A stretch of 17,645 nucleotides of DNA from CAYXDO01 sp964463485 (lineage in GTDB: Bacteria > Myxococcota > Kuafuiibacteriia > Kuafuiibacteriales > Kuafuiibacteriaceae), in NCBI GenBank assembly GCA_964463485.1, contig CAYXDO010000207.1:1-17645 (forward strand), given 5' to 3'. Positions 1 to 6,136 of this stretch are shown here, one piece after another. How positions within the stretch are numbered: position 1 is the stretch's first letter; each line of letters begins with the position of its first letter. A program made the position numbers and the translations under genes. Below the pieces are notes generated by a model, which saw only the letters and a program-made list of their open reading frames with translations, was not told the DNA's origin and did no database searches.

Positions 1-64
1 GGGCGTGAGCGTGGACGATTTCGTGGACGTGGGCGAGATACGTGGTCGTGGAGGTTCGTGGAGG
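1..64. repeat. Degenerate short G-rich direct repeats at window edge
   Basis: The octamer CGTGGACG, or a one- or two-base variant, occurs at 10-17, 22-29, 41-48, 47-54 and 57-64. The spacing is irregular, so this is a decayed tandem array rather than a clean one. It may be the end of a longer array to the left of the window. No coding function was recognised. Confidence 0.4.
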
Positions 65-673
65 TGGACGAAAACACTCCGCCGATACTCTCAAACCTCA
101 AAATGGCACATCTTCGTGAGCATTCCAACGACAGTATGCGACGCGTTCGGACTCATGGCCAGGCGGATCTGCGCCCGAATCAATTCGCCTGTTGGGGACG
201 CCGGGCGACCGCGGGCGGGCGGGGCAGCTCTATTCTCCGCGGAATCACGACTTCGAGCGCGGAGCCGACAAGGCGCGGACCACCGCGGAGCTCGATCGGA
301 GCCCCCGATTCTCCCTCACTTGGAGCCCCCCGATTCTCGCTCGGAGCCAACTTCGCGCGGAGCTCGAGGTCCGCGCTGAGCCCTCACCGCACGGAGACGA
401 TTCGCTCAGGCCTCGGCGAAAACGTCGAGCGCCGCGCAACCACGCGAAACGTGAGAGGACGCTCGCGATGGTTGCTTCGTGTTCGTCGAACGAAACGAAT
501 TTCGAAGCTCGATGACCGCACCCGCCTGGGGCCCAAGGAATCGGAACGATCTTCGGAGCCCAAACGATTGCGCTCCTGCGATCGTTGGTGCATGCACACC
601 TCGTGCGAAACCGCCCGGAATTCCAGGGGCCATAGAATCCGCCTCTTGCGGCTTCCCTTTTCTCAGCCGGCCG
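65..673. other. Non-coding stretch with no recognised gene
   Basis: Several reading frames stay open for 70-200 codons on both strands, but the translations are rich in Arg, Ser and Pro, show no domain or motif I recognise, and overlap each other. That is what random high-GC DNA gives. The only structure seen is an imperfect 20-21-bp direct repeat (298-317 and 322-342, core GAGCCCCCGATTCTC with small differences). The stretch ends at an ECF-like promoter. Confidence 0.55.
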
Positions 674-698
674 GGAACGTTTCTGAGAATGCCGGGTC
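674..698 (+). promoter_or_regulatory. Possible ECF sigma-type promoter (GGAAC-N17-GTC)
   Basis: GGAAC at 674-678 and GTC at 696-698 are separated by 17 bases, which resembles the -35/-10 layout recognised by many ECF sigma factors. A start site would fall near 705. GGAG at 713-716 sits seven bases before the GTG at 724, which opens a sigma-factor-like sequence. ECF genes are commonly autoregulated, so the promoter type fits the gene it precedes. The call rests on short matches only. Confidence 0.4.
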
Positions 699-723
699 AT
701 AGGAGATAGGCCGGAGCCTTCTG

Positions 724-860
724 GTGGATGTCGAGAAGGCGATCGAGCTCGCGCAGCAAGGCCGCCAGCGAGGATTTTCGTGGTTGTTTCAGGCGTATCG
801 CTTGCCGATTCACCGGTGGCTTCGGCGCAGGCTGGAGTCGTCCGCGGAGTTTCCTCGAGT
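724..860 (+). pseudogene. N-terminal remnant of an ECF-like sigma factor
   Basis: Starting at GTG 724, with a good ribosome-binding site (GGAG, 713-716), the first ~40 codons read like the start of sigma-70 region 2 of an ECF factor. There is an amphipathic start (EKAIELAQQG), then GFSWLFQAYRLPIHRWLRRR, close to the usual pattern of a helix followed by (Y)xxxVxRWLxRRL. After about codon 45 the similarity stops. The frame stays open to 1071, but the later translation belongs to a different protein family (ASH repeat), and region 4 of a sigma factor is absent. An alternative frame at 848-925 gives a plausible amphipathic stretch (SFLESFFSRIDTERVELLVE) that may be further debris. I read this as a 5' fragment fused by deletion to unrelated sequence. 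A short functional peptide cannot be excluded. Confidence 0.45.
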
Positions 861-963
861 CATTCTTCTCCCGGATCGACACCGAGCGCGTGGAGCTGCT
901 CGTCGAGCGCTGGCTCCGAGTCAACCTCACGGCGAAGCATACGCATGGCGCGATCTGCCCACT

Positions 964-1317
964 TCATTGGCCATCGCGTTGAGCCCCGGCCAGAGCACTA
1001 CGGTCGAGCTGAGTTATCAGCCGACGAATTCACCCGAGTCGCCCCATGAGCTTGACTTCACAGTCAGGTGAGTGGGGCGCAGGCCCGCGCTTTGGTCAGA
1101 ATTTTCAGTTGCGGGGAGCAAACTCTCGTTTGTCGCGTGTCGTGCTACGCGAGCTGAGTGGCACCGGGGCGTTCGGTCGATCGGCGCTCCCGCGTCGATG
1201 ACTTCGATCGAACCGCAAACCGGTTGCGAAGCTCACCGTCACGTTTGCGGCGCGGACAGTATGTCGTGGAGGTCTCGATTCGAATCCAACGATCGGGTCG
1301 ACCTGGGTGTTACCATG
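964..1317 (+). pseudogene. Frame-broken ASH/choice-of-anchor-D domain debris
   Basis: Three pieces with the look of ASH (choice-of-anchor D) repeats lie in order but in different frames. At 964-1069 the translation includes LSPGQSTTVELSYQPT, the typical beta-strand 'L.PGQS..V.L.Y.P'. At 1154-1168 it reads LSGTG, the usual repeat end. At 1279-1317 it reads FESNDRVDLGVTM, resembling the common 'SNDPVDPTVTV' strand. Stops and frame changes separate them, so no continuous protein can be made. The same family has an intact member in this window (the lipoprotein at 6137-8971). The remnant may come from a related lipoprotein gene; the match is by pattern, not alignment. Confidence 0.45.
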
Positions 1318-1371
1318 TAACTCATGGGTACGAGGACCTGAGTGCGCGGACGCCGCAACTGCCAGCCTGGA

Positions 1372-1788
1372 TCAATCCGGGCCCAACTCCGAGCGCATCG
1401 AACCGAGCTCCTCGATGAGAACGCGCGCCGCTCGATCGAGGTGCGCCTCGAGGGCACGCCGGAGAATCGGCCGGATCCGATCGTCGGCCCTTGCGAGCGT
1501 ACTCAGAAGGTCCTCGATCTCGCCGGCTATCTGGCCCGTGTTCGAGAATCCATAGGTTCCGGCAGTGCCTGAGATCTGGTGAGCGAGCCTCGTTGCAAGG
1601 TCCAGGTCGTTGGGTTGCTCAGCCTCCGAGCTCGCGGCAGAGAATAGCTCGTAGAACATCGGAACGATCTTCTTGGCGTAACCCGCTTTGAGCTCGCGAA
1701 TCCGTGCGAGCGCGTTTCGAGTGCGCTCCTCGCTTCGGGCGATCTCCGGCGGACTCTCGGGAGCGACTTTCCGGCTTCGCTGCCTCAT
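1372..1788 (-). CDS. Hpt-domain histidine phosphotransfer protein
   Basis: A 138-residue soluble protein predicted to carry a phosphoryl group on a histidine between receiver domains in a multistep phosphorelay. The Hpt motif is at residues 69-81, AHQISGTAGTYGF, with His70 as the expected phospho-acceptor followed by the small-residue helix turn. The Lys usual three residues after the His (H-x-L-K-G) is Ser here, a mild departure. The first ~20 residues are charged and probably disordered. The rest is helical, as expected for a four-helix bundle. The start ATG overlaps the stop of the upstream GGDEF gene by four bases (ATGA), so the two are translationally coupled. The partner is therefore likely the REC-REC-GGDEF protein, with the kinase encoded divergently nearby as the possible source of phosphate. 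No catalytic kinase domain is present. Confidence 0.85.
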   Translation of the reverse strand: MRQRSRKVAPESPPEIARSEERTRNALARIRELKAGYAKKIVPMFYELFSAASSEAEQPNDLDLATRLAHQISGTAGTYGFSNTGQIAGEIEDLLSTLARADDRIRPILRRALEAHLDRAARVLIEELGSMRSELGPD

Positions 1789-3104
1789 GGGGTCCCACGG
1801 TTTGGTGGAGGTATGAGTGAGATGCGGTTGCCGCCGGAGATTTCGATCGTGTCTCGACCCATCGCCTTGGCCCGATAGAGTCGCCGATCAGCGGCGGTGA
1901 GGAGCGACTCGAGGGTGAAGCCGTCCAAGGGCATGCTTCCCACGCCGGCGCTGAAAGTGGCACGAAACGAGAATCGGCCATCGAACACTTGCCGGCGAAA
2001 GTCTTCGAGGACCCTCGCCATCGCACTCTGCGCCAAGTTCGGGGTCGTATCCGGAAGCAAGATCACGAACTCCTCGCCGCCCCAGCGAGCCTTCGCATCT
2101 TCGGCGCGGAGTTGTCGCGTGGACGCGGCGGCGAGCGCCTTCAGGACCTGGTCGCCCATGGGGTGGCCATGTGTGTCGTTCACCGATTTGAAGTGGTCGA
2201 GGTCGAGGAGCGCTACCGCAACGGGCGCACTGCCGCGCGAGCGCTCGAGGTGTTGCCGCGCGATGCGTTCGAAAGCTCGGCGCGTGTACAGGCCGGTCAA
2301 GGGATCGCGCTCGGCCTGCTCGCGCAAGGCGCGCGTGCGCTCCAGGCGAACTCGGATGCGGGCCAAGAGCTCACTTTCGACGATGGGTTTGGACAGGTAA
2401 TCGTCCGCCCCGGCGTCGAAGCAGGCCTTTCGTGTCGCCGGGTCCGCGGCGGCCGTGACGAACAAGACGGGGACGTCGCGCCAGTTGGGGCTGGCTCGGA
2501 GCGCTCGGCAGAAGTCAAAACCAGAAATGACGGGCATTCGAACATCTACGAGGACCAGATCGGGCCGAGTCTCCTCCAGAGCCTCCCAGCTTCGCCTCGG
2601 GTCACTGACGCAGGTCGCGTCGATTCCGCACGCATCGAGCAGTGAGCTGATCATCGCGCCGAAGTCCGCGTCGTCGTCGATCACCAAGACGTGGCCTTGG
2701 ACGTTGTCGTCAGAGCTCCCCATCTTGCCCAGCGCGATCTCGAGCTCCTGAGCGTCCACCGGCTTGGCCACGAGCAGGGACGCCCCGGCGTCGACCGCAG
2801 CCACTCGCTTCTCGAGCGTCGGGGAACGACAAACGGCGATGAGCGGAAGATTGGGCCCGGCGTCTTGGCGCAGCGCGCGCATGAGGTCGGGCGCGCCGCC
2901 GAGCTCGCCATCGACGAGCGCGCCGGAGGCGCGCCCGGCCCGCAAGATCGTTCGCGCCTGGTCCGACCCAACCGTGATGACGTCGAGCCCCCGGTGTGTC
3001 GCAGCCTTTTTGGCTGCGGTCAGCACTTGGGGGTCGGACGTGAGCACGAGGAGCCCAGCGCCGTCTGTGAGGCGAATCGCTGCGTCCAGACCTCGGCGGG
3101 TCAC
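1785..3104 (-). CDS. Response regulator with two REC domains and GGDEF diguanylate cyclase
   Basis: From the GTG at 3104 the protein is 439 residues. REC1 (about 16-127) is degenerate: one acidic-pocket residue is lost (TSD24), the conserved Thr is replaced, but Asp65 and Lys114 remain. REC2 (about 137-255) is canonical, with Asp143-145, phospho-acceptor Asp187, Thr217 and Lys239. The GGDEF domain (about 265-425) has an intact catalytic loop GGEEF (342-346) and the inhibitory RxxD site RAED (333-336) at its usual place. It should therefore make c-di-GMP from two GTP, with product inhibition. The 3' end overlaps the Hpt gene by ATGA. The frame stays open upstream of 3104 into an assembly gap (codons reading AHDPGTIDLPTWTQSS), so the real start is probably ATG 3345, beyond an EEEPT repeat; 3104 is only the conservative start. 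The layout resembles PleD-type proteins. Confidence 0.85.
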   Translation of the reverse strand: MTRRGLDAAIRLTDGAGLLVLTSDPQVLTAAKKAATHRGLDVITVGSDQARTILRAGRASGALVDGELGGAPDLMRALRQDAGPNLPLIAVCRSPTLEKRVAAVDAGASLLVAKPVDAQELEIALGKMGSSDDNVQGHVLVIDDDADFGAMISSLLDACGIDATCVSDPRRSWEALEETRPDLVLVDVRMPVISGFDFCRALRASPNWRDVPVLFVTAAADPATRKACFDAGADDYLSKPIVESELLARIRVRLERTRALREQAERDPLTGLYTRRAFERIARQHLERSRGSAPVAVALLDLDHFKSVNDTHGHPMGDQVLKALAAASTRQLRAEDAKARWGGEEFVILLPDTTPNLAQSAMARVLEDFRRQVFDGRFSFRATFSAGVGSMPLDGFTLESLLTAADRRLYRAKAMGRDTIEISGGNRISLIPPPNRGTP

Positions 3105-3154
3105 TGAGCTCTGCGTCCAGGTCGGCAGGTCGATCGTCCCCGGGTCGTGCGCTT

Positions 3155-3254
3155 NNNNNNNNNNNNNNNNNNNNNNNNNNNNNNNNNNNNNNNNNNNNNN
3201 NNNNNNNNNNNNNNNNNNNNNNNNNNNNNNNNNNNNNNNNNNNNNNNNNNNNNN
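3155..3254. other. Assembly gap (100 N)
   Basis: Exactly 100 N, the usual placeholder for a gap of unknown size. Its right edge lies inside a 15-bp tandem repeat, so the gap was probably caused by repeat collapse and its real length is not known. Confidence 0.95.
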
Positions 3255-3330
3255 CTTCCGTTGGTTCTTCTTCCGTTGGTTCTTCTTCCGTTGGTTCTTC
3301 TTCCGTTGGTTCTTCTTCCGTTGGCTCTTC
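3255..3330 (-). repeat. 15-bp tandem repeat encoding EEEPT
   Basis: On the plus strand the unit is GGTTCTTCTTCCGTT, present in four near-identical copies plus partial units. On the minus strand it encodes Glu-Glu-Glu-Pro-Thr. The array runs into the assembly gap, so the copy number is unknown. Since each unit is five codons, gain or loss keeps the frame and changes only linker length. Confidence 0.9.
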
Positions 3331-3401
3331 CGTTATTGGCATCATGAGCTCGAGTCAGGCGAAGACAGCAGAAGAGAGGCATGTCAACCAGAGGCCGATA
3401 A

Positions 3402-3423
3402 CCCGCCATCCTTGCCAGGCGGG
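3402..3423. promoter_or_regulatory. Inverted repeat in divergent regulatory region
   Basis: CCCGCC (3402-3407) and GGCGGG (3418-3423) are perfect complements, extended by an A-T pair at 3401/3424, around a 10-base centre. It lies in the ~100-bp spacer between the divergent cyclase and response-regulator genes, so it could be an operator or an RNA hairpin. A possible -35 (TTGCCA, 3412-3417) lies in the centre and arm, with a weak -10 (TAACTT, 3436-3441) 18 bases on. That would start transcription close to the GTG at 3448, which has no evident ribosome-binding site. Confidence 0.35.
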
Positions 3424-3447
3424 TCCGAAGGGCCCTAACTTAGTGTC

Positions 3448-3819
3448 GTGCCGTTGCGCGTCCTCGTCGTCGACGACGAGCCTGACATTCGAACCATCGC
3501 CCAGTTGGCTCTCGAGGGAATTGCGGGCTGGGAGGTCCGGACCGCGGCGAGTGGACAGGCTGCCTTGGACCTGGCCCGGAGTGAGTCCTACGACGTCGTG
3601 TTGCTCGATGTCATGATGCCTGGCATGGATGGACTCATGACTCATCGCGAGCTCAAAGCGCTCGAGAACCCGCCCCCAACCATTTTCGTGACCGCAAAAT
3701 CACAACGACAGGAGCTTCAGGCTTACCTGAGTTTGGGTGCCTGCGGAGTCATCCAGAAGCCCTTCGACCCCGTCACCCTCGGGGACGAGGTGTCCAGGAT
3801 TTTGGCGAGAGCTCGATGA
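3448..3819 (+). CDS. Single-domain response regulator (REC only)
   Basis: A 123-residue receiver domain with no output domain, of the CheY/Spo0F type. All phosphorylation residues are present: Asp9-Asp10 in VVDDEPD, phospho-acceptor Asp54 in LLDVMMPGMDG, Thr82 and Lys104 in QKPFDP. It should accept phosphate from a kinase or Hpt protein and act by protein contact or as a relay shuttle. Its stop overlaps the start of the histidine kinase gene by four bases (ATGA), which makes that kinase the likely partner. The start at GTG 3448 places the first beta strand (LRVLVVDD) directly after it, as usual for the family. No clear Shine-Dalgarno is present, so translation may be leaderless. The divergent REC-REC-GGDEF/Hpt pair suggests all four proteins form one relay. 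Confidence 0.9.
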   Translation: MPLRVLVVDDEPDIRTIAQLALEGIAGWEVRTAASGQAALDLARSESYDVVLLDVMMPGMDGLMTHRELKALENPPPTIFVTAKSQRQELQAYLSLGACGVIQKPFDPVTLGDEVSRILARAR

Positions 3820-6068
3820 GAGTCGCTCCTCAGCCCGAGAATGAGGAAGAACGCCTGGAGGTACTCAGGGCCACGGGTCTGCTCGACACGCCACCAGACC
3901 CCGAGTTCGACGGACTCGCGGAGCTCGCGGCCCGAATCCTCGAGGTGCCGGTCGCCTTGGTGAGCCTGGTCGACCGCGACCGGCAGTGGTTCAAGGCTCG
4001 AGTAGGCCTAAAGGCGACGGAGACTCCGCGTGATCGCGCCTTCTGTGCCCATGCCATCCTCAAAGATGAGCCGCTCGTCGTTCCCGATGCGCATATCGAC
4101 GAACGCTTTTCCGGAAATCCGCTCGTGATCGGCGACCCGCACGTGCGCTTCTACGCCGGCGTTCCGCTCGCGACCTCCACCGGCCATGCGCTCGGCACGC
4201 TGTGTGTCATCGATCGAGTGCCGCGCACGTTCGAGCCGAAGCAACTCGAGACCCTTCAGGTTCTGGCGCGGCAGGTCACCGCGCAAGCGGAGCTACGGAT
4301 GCGCAATCGCCAGCTGAGTGCGGCCCGAGACGAGCTGAGTGACCTCTTCGCCACGGCGACCGATCTCATTCAGTCGGTCTCCGCGGACGGTGCCATCGCC
4401 TTCGTAAATCGCTCCTGGTGCGAGCGCCTCGGCTACTGCGAGGACGAGGTCGTGGGTAGGAAGTTTTGGACGTTTTTCGTCAGAAGCGAGCAGGACAAGT
4501 GCCGCTCGATTTTCCACCGATTGCTCGGAGGCGAGTTGCTCCCGACCATCGAGACGGCGTTCGTCACCAAGCAGCAGGCTAGAGTAGAGGTCGAAGGGCG
4601 CGTGAGTATCCACCGGCGCCCGGGCGCGGCTCCGACGACCTTTGGAGTCTTTAGAGACGTAACCGATCGAAAGCGATGGGAGACCGAGCGCGCGCGTTTT
4701 TTCTCGCTTTCGCTCGAGCTGATGGCCGTATATCGCTCCGATGGTTCGTTCACGAGACTGAATCCCGCGTGGGAGCGCGTACTTGGATACTCAGCGAATG
4801 AGTTGGCAGAGGTTCCTCCCTTCGGCCTGCTGCACCCAGCCGACGTCGAAGGTACCAAGGAGGCATTCCAATGCCTCGTGCACGGTCAACCCACCGCACA
4901 AGTAGACAGCCGCTGGAGATCCAAGGACGGTTCGTACCGCTGGCTTTCATGGACTGCCGCCCTCTCCGGGCAGGACGAGACGATTTACGCGACGGCGCGC
5001 GACGTGACCGACCGCCGGGTCATCGAAGACCAAATTCGAGCTCAGGCGGAGCTCCTCGAGCTGACCCACGACGCGATCTTGATTCGCGAGCTAGATGGGC
5101 GCATCCGACTTTGGAACCTGGGCGCTCAGAAAATCTTCGGATATTCGGCAGAGGAAGCCCTCGGCCGAGATGCCGCCGAGTTGCTCGCGACTCGGTTCCC
5201 GAGACCGAGGGCCGAGCTCGAGGCCGAGTTGCGAAGGGTAGGGCGCTGGGACGGAGTACTCGAGAAGGTGGCCAAGGACGGTCGAGTTTTGAGTGTGTCG
5301 AGCCGGTGGGTCCTGAGCAGAGATCAGCGAGGCCAGCCCGAGCTGATCCTCGAGACGATGTCCGACGTGACCCACCGAATGGCCGTGGAGCGGATGAAGA
5401 GTGAGTTCGTGTCGACGGTGTCGCACGAGCTCCGCACGCCCCTAACCTCGATCCTCGGCTCCCTCAGGCTCATCGAGGCCGGGGCCGCGGGACCCGTGCC
5501 CGACAAAATCGCCGCGCTGATTCGCATCGCCTACGCCAACAGCGAGCGCCTCCTTCGACTGGTCAACGATCTGCTCGACCTCGAGAGGGTCGAGTCCGGT
5601 CATTTCGTGCTTTCGCCGAACGAAGTCGAGGCGTCCGCGCTGGTAACCCACGCGATCGACGGTACGCGCGGCATGGCTGATCAACTCGGCATTTCCTTCG
5701 TCACGAGCGTGCCTTCGAACCTCCTCGTTCGCGCAGATCCCGATCGAATCGTGCAGGCGCTGACCAACCTTCTGTCGAATGCCGTGAAGTGGTCGACTCG
5801 CGGACAAGAGGTGAGGGTGGAGGTGACCCGCGGGTCCGACGGATCTGTGAAGTTCGCGGTCCGCGATCGGGGGTCCGGAATTCCGCCAGAGAAGCTGCCT
5901 CTCTTGTTCGGCCGCTTCCAGCAACTCGATGGCTCCGACGCTCGCCCCAAGGGAGGTACGGGTCTCGGCCTGGCGATCGCGAAAGCGATCGTGGAGCAGC
6001 ACGGGGGGCGAATCGGAGTTCGAAGTGACGTGGGCCGGGGGACCGAGTTTTGGTTCGTCGTGCCCTAG
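3816..6068 (+). CDS. Soluble GAF-PAS-PAS-PAS sensor histidine kinase
   Basis: A 750-residue kinase with no membrane segment, so a cytoplasmic sensor. Order: GAF-type domain (about 11-160); a short coiled linker; PAS1 (about 174-285, DLIQSVSADGAIAFVNRSW); PAS2 (about 295-400); PAS3 (about 410-520); HisKA with phospho-acceptor His537 in VSTVSHELRTP; then HATPase_c with N box (NLLSN, Asn655), G1 box (DRGSGIP, 684-690) and G2 box (GGTGLGLA, 713-720). All catalytic boxes are intact. PAS2 and PAS3 carry PAC-like ends (ATARDVTDR; TMSDVTHR). There is no receiver domain of its own; the coupled single REC protein upstream (ATGA overlap) and the divergent Hpt and REC-GGDEF proteins could complete the relay. 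The ligand of the GAF/PAS domains cannot be told from sequence. The protein runs to its natural end with a normal C-terminus (EFWFVVP). Confidence 0.93.
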   Translation: MRVAPQPENEEERLEVLRATGLLDTPPDPEFDGLAELAARILEVPVALVSLVDRDRQWFKARVGLKATETPRDRAFCAHAILKDEPLVVPDAHIDERFSGNPLVIGDPHVRFYAGVPLATSTGHALGTLCVIDRVPRTFEPKQLETLQVLARQVTAQAELRMRNRQLSAARDELSDLFATATDLIQSVSADGAIAFVNRSWCERLGYCEDEVVGRKFWTFFVRSEQDKCRSIFHRLLGGELLPTIETAFVTKQQARVEVEGRVSIHRRPGAAPTTFGVFRDVTDRKRWETERARFFSLSLELMAVYRSDGSFTRLNPAWERVLGYSANELAEVPPFGLLHPADVEGTKEAFQCLVHGQPTAQVDSRWRSKDGSYRWLSWTAALSGQDETIYATARDVTDRRVIEDQIRAQAELLELTHDAILIRELDGRIRLWNLGAQKIFGYSAEEALGRDAAELLATRFPRPRAELEAELRRVGRWDGVLEKVAKDGRVLSVSSRWVLSRDQRGQPELILETMSDVTHRMAVERMKSEFVSTVSHELRTPLTSILGSLRLIEAGAAGPVPDKIAALIRIAYANSERLLRLVNDLLDLERVESGHFVLSPNEVEASALVTHAIDGTRGMADQLGISFVTSVPSNLLVRADPDRIVQALTNLLSNAVKWSTRGQEVRVEVTRGSDGSVKFAVRDRGSGIPPEKLPLLFGRFQQLDGSDARPKGGTGLGLAIAKAIVEQHGGRIGVRSDVGRGTEFWFVVP

Positions 6069-6097
6069 CCGAGCCTGTTACGAAGTCGCTCCGAGGA

Positions 6098-6128
6098 CGC
6101 AAGCGTTGCGCCGTTTTGATTTGATTGA
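6098..6128 (+). terminator. Weak intrinsic terminator after the kinase gene
   Basis: CGCAA (6098-6102) and TTGCG (6106-6110) form a perfect 5-bp stem with a 3-base loop, followed at once by a T-rich tract (TTTTGATTTGATT from 6114). It lies 30 bases past the kinase stop and just before the convergent lipoprotein stop. The stem is short, so efficiency is doubtful. Confidence 0.35.
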
Positions 6129-6136
6129 CCTACGAG

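Larger units (their letters stand above)
3105..3345 (-). other. Probable 5' end of the diguanylate cyclase gene, interrupted by gap
   Basis: ATG at 3345 opens MMPITEEPT followed by four EEEPT units, ending one base into the next Glu codon at the gap edge. On the other side the sequence resumes with AA and then in-frame codons for AHDPGTIDLPTWTQSS, running into the cyclase. The split codon G+AA gives Glu if the true gap is a multiple of three, including any whole number of 15-bp units. A single protein with an N-terminal acidic repeat before REC1 is therefore the simplest reading. No strong ribosome-binding site is seen before 3345. The alternative is that the cyclase starts at 3104 and the repeat belongs to another small frame. 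Confidence 0.55.

Noticed and set aside
58..702. Open frame of 214 codons on the plus strand, with overlapping frames on the minus strand
   Set aside because: The translation is Arg/Ser-rich with no domain, and other frames over the same bases are equally open. This is expected in high-GC non-coding DNA.
1262..1290. Possible tRNA T-arm (GATTCGAATC)
   Set aside because: The flanking bases do not pair as a T stem and no acceptor or anticodon arm could be found around it.
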